A stretch of 64,000 nucleotides of DNA, from the NCBI RefSeq assembly GCF_001053185.1, contig NZ_CSTD01000003.1, forward strand, positions 466,335 to 530,334, in the 5' to 3' direction. The notes under the pieces were generated by a model. The model was not told the origin of the DNA. It did not search any database and saw nothing but the letters and a program-made list of their open reading frames with translations. A program made the translations under genes and the position numbers. The stretch comes from Mycobacterium bohemicum DSM 44277 (GTDB lineage Bacteria; Actinomycetota; Actinomycetes; Mycobacteriales; Mycobacteriaceae). This document shows positions 1 through 9,512 of the stretch, piece by piece. Numbering within the stretch: position 1 is the stretch's first letter; each line of letters begins with the position of its first letter.

Positions 1-286
<286 letters not shown>

Positions 287-443
287 TCAGCCGCGCTCGT
301 CGCCAAGACATTACTACTCGCGGCGTCGCATTGACCGTCACTGACGCCCAGCCGCTGGCAGAGCGGGGTGCCGCGGGGTTCGCCGGGGCGCGCCAAAGGC
401 GGCCTTACAGTTTGGTGGGCGCAAGCTATGCCATCCTGGGCAA

Positions 444-1481
444 ATGACGTCCCAACGGCCCGTGCGCGGCAGCACCGGTCGGGTGCCGATGGTGCGCGAC
501 GAGTGGCGCGAGCCGCTGCGCGCCCTGCGCGACCCGATCGGCCGCGACCCGGGGCGCCCGCGGGCCGACCGCGACCGGCCCAGTCAATGGCGCAAGCAAA
601 CATCGCTGGGGCGGTTCGTCTCCACCTACGGCTGGCGCGCGTACGCGCTGCCCGCCCTGGTGGCGCTCACCGCGGTGGTGATCTACCAGACGGTGACGGG
701 GACCGCCGCGCCCAAGCCGGCGGCCACCCAGGCCATGCAGGCCCCGCCGGCCATCGGGGCCGTGGGCACCGCGATCATCGACGCGCCGCCGCGCGGGCTC
801 GCCGCGTTCGACGCGAACCTGCCGGCCGGAACGCTGCCCGACGGCGGTCCCTTCACCGAGGCGGGCGACAAGACGTGGCGGGTGCTGCCCGGTACCACCC
901 CGCAGGTCGGCCAGGGCACCGCGAAGGTGTTCCGCTACACCGTCGAGGTCGAGAACGGCATCGATCCCACGATGTTCGGCGGTGACAACGCGTTCGCGCA
1001 GATGGTCGACCAGACGCTCGCCAACCCCAAGGGCTGGACCCACAACCCGCAGTTCGCCTTCATCCGTGTCGACGCGGACAACGGCGGAAAGCCCGACTTC
1101 CGGATCTCGCTGGTGTCCCCGGTGACGGTGCGCGAGGGGTGCGGCTACGAGTTCCGGCTCGAGACGTCCTGCTACAACCCGGCTTTCGGACGCGACCGGC
1201 AGGCGCGGGTGTTCATCAACGAGGCGCGCTGGGTGCGCGGTGCGCTGCCCTTCGAAGGGGACGTCGGCTCGTATCGGCAGTACGTGATCAACCACGAGGT
1301 GGGACACGCCATCGGGTACGTCCGCCACGAGGCCTGCGACAAGCAGGGCGGTCTGGCGCCGGTGATGATGCAGCAGACGTTCTCGACGTCCAACGACGAC
1401 GCCGCCAAGTTCGACCCCGACGTCGTCAAGGCCGACGGCAAGACCTGCCGGTTCAACCCCTGGCCGTATCCAATCGCCTAG
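444..1481 (+). CDS. DUF3152 membrane-anchored metalloprotease-like protein
   Basis: The 345-residue protein corresponds to Rv3207c. The first 65 residues are Arg/Pro-rich and presumably cytoplasmic. Residues about 67-88 form a single hydrophobic segment, and the rest should be extracytoplasmic. HEVGHAIGYVRH at residues 284-295 is a zinc-metalloprotease signature with a third histidine, as in metzincin-like enzymes. Several cysteines around it could form disulfides outside the cell. The substrate is unknown. DUF3152 is a known actinobacterial domain; proteolytic activity is inferred from the motif. It lies upstream of moeZ on the same strand with a 159-bp gap. Confidence 0.85.
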   Translation: MTSQRPVRGSTGRVPMVRDEWREPLRALRDPIGRDPGRPRADRDRPSQWRKQTSLGRFVSTYGWRAYALPALVALTAVVIYQTVTGTAAPKPAATQAMQAPPAIGAVGTAIIDAPPRGLAAFDANLPAGTLPDGGPFTEAGDKTWRVLPGTTPQVGQGTAKVFRYTVEVENGIDPTMFGGDNAFAQMVDQTLANPKGWTHNPQFAFIRVDADNGGKPDFRISLVSPVTVREGCGYEFRLETSCYNPAFGRDRQARVFINEARWVRGALPFEGDVGSYRQYVINHEVGHAIGYVRHEACDKQGGLAPVMMQQTFSTSNDDAAKFDPDVVKADGKTCRFNPWPYPIA

Positions 1482-1640
1482 TCGCGTCTCGTCTCTTTAC
1501 GTCTCGTCGCTGCGCCGAGCCTGCGGCCACGGCGGGTCTTCGCGCGTCAATCGCGCCCCGTGCGCAGTCTCGGCGCCGCCACCGCAGGTTCGGCGATGCG
1601 GCCTAGGATCGTGGGCGTCAGTCAACCGAGGAGAAGTCCG

Positions 1641-2819
1641 GTGTCGACACCCCAGACATCGCTGCCGCCGCTGGTCGAGCCCGCGGCCGGGCTCACCCGC
1701 GAGGAGGTGGCCCGCTACAGCCGCCACCTGATCATCCCCGACCTCGGCCCGGACGGTCAGAAGCGGCTGAAGAACGCGCGGGTGCTGGTGATCGGGGCCG
1801 GCGGGCTGGGGTCGCCGACGCTGCTGTACCTGGCGGCGGCCGGCGTCGGCACGATCGGCATCGTCGACTTCGACGTCGTCGACGAGTCGAACCTGCAACG
1901 GCAGATCATCCACGGCGTCGCCGACGTCGGGCGCTCCAAGGCCCAGTCGGCGCGCGACTCGATCGCCGCGATCAACCCGCTGGTCAACGTGCGACTGCAC
2001 GAGTTCAGGCTGGAGGCGGGCAATGCCGTTGAGCTGTTCGGGGGCTACGACCTGATCGTCGACGGCGCCGACAACTTCGCCACCCGGTATCTGGTCAACG
2101 ACGCCGCGGTGCTGGCGGGCAAGCCGTACGTGTGGGGGTCGATCTACCGGTTCGAGGGCCAGGTGTCGGTGTTCTGGGAGGACGCGCCCGGTGGCCGCGG
2201 CCTCAACTATCGCGACCTGTACCCCGAGCCGCCCCCGCCCGGCCTGGTGCCGTCGTGCGCCGAGGGCGGGGTGCTGGGCGTCGTGTGCGCCTCGATCGCC
2301 GCGGTGATGGCCACCGAGGCGGTCAAGCTGATCGCGGGGATCGGCGAGCCACTCCTGGGCCGGTTGATGCTCTACGACGCCCTGCAGATGAGCTACCGAA
2401 CGATCGCGGTCCGCAAGGACCCGTCGGCGCCGAGGATCACCGGACTCGTCGACTACGAGCAACTGTGTGGCGCCGCGCCCGCCGATGCGGTGACCGGCTC
2501 GACCATCACCCCCCGGGAGCTGCGGGAATTGCTGGACTCCGGGGAGAAGCTCGCGCTGATCGACGTTCGCGAGCCGGTGGAATGGGACATCGTGCACATC
2601 GACGGCGCCCAGCTCATCCCGAAATCCCTGATCACGTCCGGTGAGGGCCTGGCGCAGCTGCCGCACGACCGCAAGGCGGTGCTGTATTGCAAGACCGGCG
2701 TCCGCTCGGCCGAGGCGCTGGCGGCGGTGCGCAACGCCGGATTCTCCGACGCCGTGCATTTGCAGGGCGGCATCGTCGCCTGGGCGCAGCAGATGCAGCC
2801 CGACATGGTGATGTACTGA
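1641..2819 (+). CDS. moeZ: Adenylyltransferase/sulfurtransferase MoeZ
   Basis: The 392-residue protein is a ThiF/MoeB adenylyltransferase joined to a C-terminal rhodanese domain, the arrangement of mycobacterial MoeZ (Rv3206c). The ATP-binding loop is GAGGLGSPT near residue 53. An acceptor cysteine is expected in PSCAEGG, and the rhodanese loop CKTGVRS has its catalytic cysteine at residue 350. Known MoeZ adenylates sulfur-carrier proteins (CysO for cysteine synthesis, MoaD2 for molybdopterin) and loads them with sulfur. The GTG start at 1641 was chosen because GAGGAG lies about 10 bases upstream and the conserved N-terminus follows. An in-frame ATG at 1560 lacks such a site. Confidence 0.92.
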   Translation: MSTPQTSLPPLVEPAAGLTREEVARYSRHLIIPDLGPDGQKRLKNARVLVIGAGGLGSPTLLYLAAAGVGTIGIVDFDVVDESNLQRQIIHGVADVGRSKAQSARDSIAAINPLVNVRLHEFRLEAGNAVELFGGYDLIVDGADNFATRYLVNDAAVLAGKPYVWGSIYRFEGQVSVFWEDAPGGRGLNYRDLYPEPPPPGLVPSCAEGGVLGVVCASIAAVMATEAVKLIAGIGEPLLGRLMLYDALQMSYRTIAVRKDPSAPRITGLVDYEQLCGAAPADAVTGSTITPRELRELLDSGEKLALIDVREPVEWDIVHIDGAQLIPKSLITSGEGLAQLPHDRKAVLYCKTGVRSAEALAAVRNAGFSDAVHLQGGIVAWAQQMQPDMVMY

Positions 2820-2912
2820 GCCGATCCGCTGGTTCTGTCGTTCGGCGACCCGCCGCGCCCGGCTTCGCCGCGCTCGCGATCGCCGCCGGCGCGCTCCATT
2901 ACGCTACGCACT

Positions 2913-3767
2913 GTGACAGTCGAGCTACCGCCGGAGCATGTGCTGACGGCGTTCGGCTTGACCGGTGTGCAGCCCGTCGCGCTGGGCCCCGGCTGGGAGG
3001 GCGGCTGGCGCTGCGGCGAGGTCGTCTTGTCGGTGGTGCCCGACCACGCGCGCGCGGCCTGGTCCGCGCGCGTGCGCGAGACGCTGTTCGTCGACGGCGT
3101 CCGGCTGGCCCGCCCGGTGCGTTCGACCGACGGCCGCTACGTGGTTTCCGGGTGGCGCGCGGACACCTTCGTCGCCGGCGTGCCGGAGCCCCGCCACGAT
3201 GAGGTCGTGTCGGCCGCGGTCCGGCTGCACGAGGCGACCGGCAAACTCGAACGCCCCCGATTTCTGACCCAGGGCCCCACCGCGCCGTGGGGAGATGTCG
3301 ACGTCTTCATCGCGGCCGACCGCGCCGCGTGGGAGGAACGGCCGTTGTCCTCCGTGCCACCGGGCGCGCGGACGGCCCCGCCGTCGGCGGACAGCGAGAA
3401 ATCGGTCGAGCTGATCAACCAGCTCGCGAGCTTGCGCAAGCCGACCCGCAGTCCCAACCAGCTCGTGCACGGGGACCTTTACGGCACAGTGCTTTTCGTG
3501 GGAACCGCGGCGCCGGGCATCACCGACATCACGCCCTACTGGCGGCCCGCCTCCTGGGCCGCTGGGGTGGCGGTCGTCGACGCCCTGTCGTGGGGCGAGG
3601 CCGACGACGGGCTCATCGAACGCTGGAGCGCCCTGCCGGAGTGGCCGCAGATGTTGTTGCGCGCCTTGATGTTTCGCCTCGCGGTCCACGCGCTGCATCC
3701 CAGGTCGACCGCCGAGGCCTTCCCGGGCCTGGCCCGCACCGCGGCCCTGGTACGGCTGGTGCTCTAA
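2913..3767 (+). CDS. TIGR02569-family phosphotransferase-like protein
   Basis: The 284-residue protein matches the mycobacterial family of Rv3205c, distantly related to aminoglycoside phosphotransferases and other small-molecule kinases. LVHGDLYGTVLF resembles the kinase catalytic loop (HGDL) and ITDITPYWRP sits where the Mg-binding DxD segment would be, but the motif is degraded, so catalysis is uncertain. It starts with GTG (TVELPPEHVL). It follows moeZ by about 90 bp on the same strand and may share its transcript. The stop overlaps the stop of the convergent gene by four bases. Its substrate is not known. Confidence 0.8.
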   Translation: MTVELPPEHVLTAFGLTGVQPVALGPGWEGGWRCGEVVLSVVPDHARAAWSARVRETLFVDGVRLARPVRSTDGRYVVSGWRADTFVAGVPEPRHDEVVSAAVRLHEATGKLERPRFLTQGPTAPWGDVDVFIAADRAAWEERPLSSVPPGARTAPPSADSEKSVELINQLASLRKPTRSPNQLVHGDLYGTVLFVGTAAPGITDITPYWRPASWAAGVAVVDALSWGEADDGLIERWSALPEWPQMLLRALMFRLAVHALHPRSTAEAFPGLARTAALVRLVL

Positions 3768-4066
3768 CCGCCGAACGCGTGGCGCACCTCGCTCAGCGCC
3801 ACCCGGCCGTCGACCGCGAGCACTCCTTCGGCCCGCAGCAACTCCAGCTGCCGGCTCCTCAGGTGTCGCGCCGGGCGACCCGAGGCGGTGATGACGCGGT
3901 GCCACGGCAGGTCCGACGAGTCCGTGCGCATGATCCAGCCCACGATGCGCGGGCTGGAAAGCCCTGCGACAGAGGCGATGTCGCCGTAGGTGGCAACCCT
4001 GCCCGACGGGATGGCGGCGACCAGCGCCCGCACCCGCTCGACCTGTTCCTCGGTCACCGGCGCCAC
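3764..4066 (-). CDS. Alkyltransferase-like (MGMT fold) protein without catalytic Cys
   Basis: The 100-residue protein has the C-terminal DNA-binding half of O6-alkylguanine DNA alkyltransferase: a winged-helix start (PSGRVATYGDIA), the arginine-finger region, and PWHRVITASG where active enzymes have PCHRV. Replacement of cysteine by tryptophan defines alkyltransferase-like proteins, which bind alkylated guanine and direct it to nucleotide excision repair rather than repairing it. It corresponds to Rv3204. It ends two bases before lipV's upstream neighbour zone and probably shares a transcript with lipV. Activity in this species is inferred from the family. Confidence 0.88.
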   Translation of the reverse strand: MAPVTEEQVERVRALVAAIPSGRVATYGDIASVAGLSSPRIVGWIMRTDSSDLPWHRVITASGRPARHLRSRQLELLRAEGVLAVDGRVALSEVRHAFGG

Positions 4067-4068
4067 GG

Positions 4069-4809
4069 TCAGAGCGCTTTCAGCAATTCGCGCGTCAGCG
4101 CCGCCACCTCGTCGGGCCTGGCGTAGGGCACCATGTGGTCGCAGTCGAAATCCAGCAGCGCGAAGTCCGATCCCAGGCGCCGCTCGAGTCCCGCGACGAG
4201 ATCGTCACCGACGTAGGGCGGCGACGTCCGCTTCGCCCGCACGAGCCTCGTCACCGTCCCGGCCGGCGGCAATACGATGTCGCGGGCCAACTCGCTCCAG
4301 TACGACATCATCGCCGGCAGGCTGACCCGCCAGCCGTACCGGCCGCTTGGCAGCCTCACCAGATGCTCGGCGATTTCGGCGTCCAGCAACGCCGGATCGA
4401 CGTCGGCCCACGAGCCCGTCGCCTTCTCCGCCCGCGCCTCGTCGGCGTCCGGGTAGTCCGGCGAGGACAACATCGCCTCGGCGATGTCACGCATCCAGCC
4501 GCCGTCGAGGCCCACCGCCGGATCGAGCATCAGCAGCGCGCCAACGCGTTCCGGGCGCGCCGCGGCGAGATGCATGCCGAGCCCGCCGCCGAACGAGTGA
4601 CCGATCACCAGCACCCGCGCATCGGCGGAATCGTCGAGCAGCGCGGCCAACGCCGAGACGTTGGCCTCGATGGTCCACGGGGCCGCCCACGTGGACCTGC
4701 CGTGGCCGATCATGTCCGGCGCGGCGATCGATACGCCGGGCAAATACCCGGCCAGATGCTCCCAGCGCTGCCCGTGGCCGGTCAGGCCGTGCAGCGCCAG
4801 GACCCGCAC
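4069..4809 (-). CDS. lipV: Alpha/beta-hydrolase, LipV-like
   Basis: A 246-residue alpha/beta hydrolase corresponding to Rv3203. It shows an oxyanion-hole HG (LALHGLTGHG), nucleophile elbow GHSFGGG, a mid-protein acid and a late histidine (CDHMVPY). LipV is annotated as a lipase/esterase; its natural substrate is unknown. The annotated GTG start lies almost on the first beta strand. Family-like residues (LYVHRYGPPGP) continue in frame upstream to about 4850 without an ATG or GTG, so the true start may be a rarer codon that overlaps the small gene upstream. Spacing to the downstream gene is two bases, so they are likely cotranscribed. Confidence 0.8.
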   Translation of the reverse strand: MRVLALHGLTGHGQRWEHLAGYLPGVSIAAPDMIGHGRSTWAAPWTIEANVSALAALLDDSADARVLVIGHSFGGGLGMHLAAARPERVGALLMLDPAVGLDGGWMRDIAEAMLSSPDYPDADEARAEKATGSWADVDPALLDAEIAEHLVRLPSGRYGWRVSLPAMMSYWSELARDIVLPPAGTVTRLVRAKRTSPPYVGDDLVAGLERRLGSDFALLDFDCDHMVPYARPDEVAALTRELLKAL

Positions 4810-4858
4810 CGGCCCCGGCGGCCCGTAGCGGTGGACATACAGGCCGGCGGCGGTCCGT

Positions 4859-5062
4859 TCAGCGATCGTCGTTCCAGTCGTCTTCCACCGGCACGACGTA
4901 CGCCTGCTCGATCACGTCGGCCTCGTTGGCCTCGCGGTCCGCGGCGGTCAGGTAGTCGGTGTCCAAGCCGGCCTCGTCGTCGTATTCGACGGACTGCTGT
5001 TGCGCCACGGCGTCGCCCTCCGGCGCGTCGTCGACGGGTGAGCCACGATCGACATCTTCCAT
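4859..5062 (-). CDS. Small acidic protein of unknown function
   Basis: The 67-residue protein is rich in Asp and Glu and has no membrane segment. A strong ribosome site (GGAGGG) lies about 8 bases before the ATG. It is divergent from the adnA remnant and sits just upstream of lipV on the same strand, about 50 bases away. I recognise no domain. The good start signal and its place between conserved genes argue that it is real. Confidence 0.65.
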   Translation of the reverse strand: MEDVDRGSPVDDAPEGDAVAQQQSVEYDDEAGLDTDYLTAADREANEADVIEQAYVVPVEDDWNDDR

Positions 5063-5173
5063 GATCCGAAACCCTCCTCTCCGATTCTGCGGACTTTCGC
5101 GGTGTCCAGGGTAGAAGCCTCACCGGGGCCGCGCGCACGCCGGCTTGTCACACCCCGGTGGTTGCATGCAGCC

Positions 5174-7036
5174 ATGTCATACACCTGGGACGACGAGGCC
5201 GGCGCCCTGCTGGCCCCTTCGGCGCGCGGTACCGTGCGGGTCCTGGGCGGCCCCGGCACGGGCAAGACCAGCCTGCTGGTCGACGCCGCGGTCGCCCGGA
5301 TCAGGTCGGGAGCCGAGCCGGAATCGGTTCTGCTGCTTACCGGTTCGGGCCGCCTCGGGATGCGGGCGCGCAACGCCCTGACGACGGCGCTGCTCGGCGC
5401 GCACCGCGGCGGCGGCGCCTCGGCCGTCCGGGACCCGTTGGTGCGCACGGTGCACGGCTACGCCTACGCGGTCTGCGATCGCATCTCGGCCATTCGCTGC
5501 CGGACCTGGTCGCCGAGGTCCGCCGCGTGACCGGCATCGACTGCGAAGCCCGGGCGGCGGCGGGGGTGGGGGCCGAGTGGAACGGTGCGGAACAGCTCGA
5601 CGCGTTCGCCGACGTCGTCGCCGGCTATGCCGAGCGGGCGGGCGCCGCGACGGCCGGGTCGGTGGCAGGCCTGCTGGCCTACCTCGACGCCGCCGAGGCG
5701 GTCGAGAACGGCTTGCCGCCGGCGCCGACGGTGGTGGCGCGCGACCGTGTGCAGGTGCTCACCGTGCACTCCGCCAAGGGTTTGGAGTGGCAGGTGGTGG
5801 CGGTGGCGCACCTGTCCGGCGGAATCTTCCCGTCGACGGCGTCGCGCAGCAGCTGGCTCACCGACGCCGCCGAGTTGCCGCCCCTGTTGCGGGGGGACCG
5901 CGCCGCGGCGGGCGCACTGGGCATCCCGGTGCTGGACACCTCGGACGTTACCAACCGAAAACAGCTGTCGGACAAGATCGCCGAGCATCGCCGCCAGCTC
6001 GACCAGCGACGCGTCGACGAGGAGCGCCGCCTGCTCTACGTCGCCATCACCCGTGCCGAGGACGTACTGCTGGTGTCCGGCCATCACTGGGGCTGCACGG
6101 GGATCAAACCGCGGGGACCGTCGGAATTCCTGTGTGAACTCAAGGACGTCATCGACCGTTCGGCGGCGGCCGGCCAGCCTTGCGGCGCCGTGGAGCACTG
6201 GGCGCCCGCGCCGGCCGACGGTGAGCGAAACCCTCTGAAAGACAACATCATCGAAGCCTCCTGGCCGGTCGATCCGCTGGCCGCGCGCCGCGGCGACGTC
6301 GAACGCGGGGCCGCCCTCGTTGCCCGGGCCATGTCGCGCGGCGCCGCGGAATCGGTCGCGGACGTCGACAGTTGGGCGGCCGACGTGGACGCGTTGCTGG
6401 CCGAACGGGAGCGGTCGGCAGCGGCTGGCCGCCCTGGCCCTGCCCGGCCAGGTGTCGGTCAGCGGCCTGGTCGAGATGGCCCGCGACCCCGCGGCGGCGA
6501 TGCAACGGTTGCTGCACCGCCTGCCGACCCGGCCCGACCCGCACGCGATGCTGGGCAACGCTTTCCACGCCTGGGTGCAGCAGTTCTACGGCGCCGAATG
6601 CCTGTTTGACCTCGGGGACCTGCCGGGCGCGGCGGACTCGGACGTCGGCGACACCACGGAGCTGGCGGCCCTGCAGGCGGCATTCGCCGAATCTCAATGG
6701 GCGGCAAGGACTCCCGTGGCGGTCGAGGTGCCGTTCGAGATGCCGATCGGCGATACGGTGGTGCGCGGGCGCATCGACGCCGTGTTCGCCGACCCCGACG
6801 GCGGCGCCACCGTCGTGGACTGGAAGACCGGCGAGCCGCCCCACGGATCAGAAGCCATGCGCCAGGCCGCGGTCCAGCTGGCGGTTTATCGCATGGCGTG
6901 GGCGGCGTTGTCGGGGATCCCCGAATCGCAGGTGCGCACCGCCTTCTATTACGTGCGGGCGCGGGCGACCGTGTCCCCCGACGAGCTGCCCGGTCCCGCC
7001 GAGCTGGCCCGGCTTTCGCGGTCCACCGCTCCGTGA
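5174..7036 (+). pseudogene. adnA'-'adnB fusion remnant with deletion and frameshift
   Basis: In mycobacteria AdnA and AdnB (Rv3202c and Rv3201c type, each over 1000 residues) form a helicase-nuclease for double-strand-break resection. Here the start of AdnA is intact (Walker A GGPGTGKTS) for about 100 residues. Near 5480-5500 the reading frame changes and the sequence continues as the late helicase part of AdnB ([28 protein letters not shown]). A second frame change near 6405-6425 leads into the RecB-like nuclease tail (DAVFADPDGG, VVDWKTGEPP). Most of AdnA and the AdnB motor are missing, about 4.5 kb judged by family lengths. A working AdnAB is not encoded by this sequence as given. It could be true decay or a collapsed assembly. 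Confidence 0.8.
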
Positions 7037-7123
7037 CGGGTATCGCCCCGCCGCGGGGGCGCCGGTGGTTAGATTTGTGTCGTGCCTGTCCGCCGCGCTG
7101 GTTCGAGCCGATGACGGGCCGCC

Positions 7124-8194
7124 GTGCGCAACGGTAGGTCGCCCAAACCGGACGGCCTGGACGAAAACCTGACCGCCCAGCCCGGCCACCTGCTGGTCGG
7201 AGTCGTGCGCATCCCCGAGGATCCCGCCAGCCCCTTCCGGGTGATCACGCGCCGGGTGGTCATCGCGTTGGGGGTGCTCTTCGCCGCCGCCGTCATCGTC
7301 TACCTGGACCGCAACGGCTACCGCGACATCCGCGGCGCGCCGCTGTCGTTCTTGGACTGCGTCTATTTCGCCGCGGTGTCGCTGTCGACCACCGGATACG
7401 GCGACATCACCCCCTACACCGAGACCGCGCGCCTGACCCACACCGCGATCTTCACGCCGCTGCGGATCGCGTTCCTGGCCGTGCTGGTCGGCACGACGCT
7501 CGAGGTGCTCTCCGAGCGCTCCCGGCAGGGGTGGAAGATTCAGCGTTGGAGGAGCAGAGTGCGCAACCACACCATCGTCATCGGCTATGGCACCAAGGGC
7601 AAAACGGCGGTCGCCGCCATCCTCGGTGACGAGGCCGCCCAGGGCGAGGTCGTCGTCGTCGACACCGACCGGACCGTCCTGGAGAGCGCGGCGACGGCGG
7701 GCCTGGTGACCGTGCACGGAGACGCCACCAAGTCCGATGTGCTGCGGCTTGCCGGGGCACAGCACGCGGCCTCGATCATCGTCGCCACCAGCCGGGACGA
7801 CACGGCGGTGCTGGTGACGCTGACCGCGCGGGAGATCGCGCCGAAAGCCAAGATCGTGGCGTCGATCCGCGAGGCCGAGAACCAGCACCTGCTGCAGCAA
7901 TCGGGGGCGAATTCGGTCGTGGTCTCCTCGGAGACGGCCGGCCGGCTGCTCGGGCTGGCCACCACCACGCCCAGCGTCGTGGAGATGATCGAGGACCTCC
8001 TGACGCCGGACTTCGGGCTGGCCATCGCCGAGCGGGAGGTGGAGCAAACCGAAATCGGTGGTTCCCCCCGGCATTTGCGCGACATCGTGCTCGGCGTGGT
8101 GCGTGACGGCCACCTGTTGCGGATCGGCGCGCCCGAGGTGGACGCGATCGAGGCCAGCGACCGGCTGCTCTACATCAAGACCACGGGGCACTAG
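7124..8194 (+). CDS. Potassium channel with RCK/TrkA-N domain
   Basis: The 356-residue protein corresponds to Rv3200c. It has two membrane segments (about residues 45-65 and 90-125) around a pore loop with the K+ filter TTGYGD. A regulator-of-conductance domain follows: a Rossmann start (IVIGYGTKGKTAV), a ligand-binding acidic site (VVVVDTD) and a C-terminal TrkA-C-like part. Such channels form tetramers gated by ligand binding to the RCK ring. The GTG start gives a short polar N-terminus. The gene is followed within 30 bases by nudC, so both may be on one transcript. Confidence 0.88.
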   Translation: MRNGRSPKPDGLDENLTAQPGHLLVGVVRIPEDPASPFRVITRRVVIALGVLFAAAVIVYLDRNGYRDIRGAPLSFLDCVYFAAVSLSTTGYGDITPYTETARLTHTAIFTPLRIAFLAVLVGTTLEVLSERSRQGWKIQRWRSRVRNHTIVIGYGTKGKTAVAAILGDEAAQGEVVVVDTDRTVLESAATAGLVTVHGDATKSDVLRLAGAQHAASIIVATSRDDTAVLVTLTAREIAPKAKIVASIREAENQHLLQQSGANSVVVSSETAGRLLGLATTTPSVVEMIEDLLTPDFGLAIAEREVEQTEIGGSPRHLRDIVLGVVRDGHLLRIGAPEVDAIEASDRLLYIKTTGH

Positions 8195-8222
8195 TGGCGA
8201 TCGCAAGCGCGGCGGGCGACTA

Positions 8223-9155
8223 GTGGCTCTGCTGGACTTTCGCCTGCACGAGGTGCCTCTGCTGTCGCGCGTCGGCGCCGACCGCGCCGATCAGCTGCGC
8301 ACCGATGTCGAGGCGGCGGCGAGGGGATGGGCGGACGCGGCACTGCTGCGGGTGGATTCGCGCAACCAGGTGCTGGTGTCCAACGGGCGCGTGGTGCTCG
8401 GCGCCGCGGCCGACCTGGGCGAGAAGCCGCCGCCGGACGCGGTGTTCCTCGGTCGCATCGAGGGCGGCCGGCACGTCTGGGCGATCCGCGGGGCGCTTCA
8501 ACCGCCCGACGATCCCGGCGCCCAGGCCGAAGTGGTCAACCTGCGCAGCCTGGGCCCCATCTTCGACGACGCCAGCAGCCAACTGGTGTCCTCGGCCATC
8601 GCGCTGCTGAATTGGCATGACAGCGCGCGATTTAGCTCGATCGACGGCTCACCGACCAGACCGGCGAGGGCCGGCTGGTCGCGCGTCAACCCGGTCACCG
8701 GCCACGAGGAGTTCCCGCGAATCGACCCGGCGGTGATCTGCCTGGTGCACGACGGCGGCGACCGCGCGGTGCTGGCCCGCCAGGGCGTCTGGCCGGAGCG
8801 GATGTTCTCGCTGCTGGCGGGGTTCGTGGAGGCCGGGGAATCGTTCGAGGCCTGCGTCGCCCGGGAAATCCGCGAGGAAATCGGCCTGACCGTCAGCGAC
8901 GTGCGATACCTCGGCAGTCAGCCGTGGCCGTTCCCGCGATCGCTGATGGTCGGCTTTCACGCCGTCGGCGACCCGGCGCAGGACTTCTCGTTCAATGACG
9001 GCGAGATCGCCGAGGCCCAATGGTTCACCCGCGCGCAGGTGCGCGGGGCGCTCGAGGCCGGCGACTGGAGCAGCACGTCACAGTCGAAACTACTGCTGCC
9101 CGGGTCGATTTCGATCGCGCGGGTGATCATCGAATCCTGGGCCGCCATCGATTGA
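8223..9155 (+). CDS. nudC: NAD(H) diphosphatase NudC
   Basis: The 310-residue Nudix hydrolase starts at GTG (ALLDFRLHEV). The Nudix box GFVEAGESFEACVAREIREE is complete in its catalytic glutamates, and the NADH-pyrophosphatase signature SQPWPFPRS follows, so it should hydrolyse NADH/NAD+ to NMN and AMP. The family is also known for deNADding of RNA and for cleaving isoniazid/ethionamide-NAD adducts. It corresponds to Rv3199c. The usual zinc ribbon of E. coli NudC is not evident, as in other mycobacteria. It is convergent with the mycoredoxin gene. Confidence 0.93.
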   Translation: MALLDFRLHEVPLLSRVGADRADQLRTDVEAAARGWADAALLRVDSRNQVLVSNGRVVLGAAADLGEKPPPDAVFLGRIEGGRHVWAIRGALQPPDDPGAQAEVVNLRSLGPIFDDASSQLVSSAIALLNWHDSARFSSIDGSPTRPARAGWSRVNPVTGHEEFPRIDPAVICLVHDGGDRAVLARQGVWPERMFSLLAGFVEAGESFEACVAREIREEIGLTVSDVRYLGSQPWPFPRSLMVGFHAVGDPAQDFSFNDGEIAEAQWFTRAQVRGALEAGDWSSTSQSKLLLPGSISIARVIIESWAAID

Positions 9156-9178
9156 GGCGGCGCGAGGCGGCGCGACCG

Positions 9179-9430
9179 TCAGCCCACTTCGGCGAGCTTG
9201 GCCTTGACCTGCGCCGCGCTGGGGTTCGTCAGCGTCGACCCGTCGGCGAACTTGACCGTCGGAACGGTGCGGTTGCCGCCGTTGACGGAGCTGACGAACT
9301 GCGCGGCGGCCGGGTCGTCTTCGATGTCGACGGTCTCGTAGGCGATCCCGTTGGACTTGAGCACGGTCATGAGCCGGTGGCAGTACCCACACCAGGACGT
9401 CGTGTACACCGTGAGCGCAGCGTTGGTCAT
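9179..9430 (-). CDS. mrx1: Mycoredoxin-1 (glutaredoxin-like)
   Basis: The 83-residue thioredoxin-fold protein has the active site CGYC at residues 14-17 (TTSWCGYCHRL), the cis-proline loop TVPT and a GGNR-type recognition stretch before it. It corresponds to Rv3198A. Mycoredoxin reduces mycothiol mixed disulfides, working with mycothiol disulfide reductase in the cytosol. It is divergent from uvrD2 with about 80 bases between. Confidence 0.93.
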   Translation of the reverse strand: MTNAALTVYTTSWCGYCHRLMTVLKSNGIAYETVDIEDDPAAAQFVSSVNGGNRTVPTVKFADGSTLTNPSAAQVKAKLAEVG

Positions 9431-9512
9431 GACTGCTTAACGTAGCCCCGCCCCACAGCATTCCGCGACGCGCAGGAGCCGCGGGCGCGGTTTGTCGGCC
9501 ATCACTGCCAAG

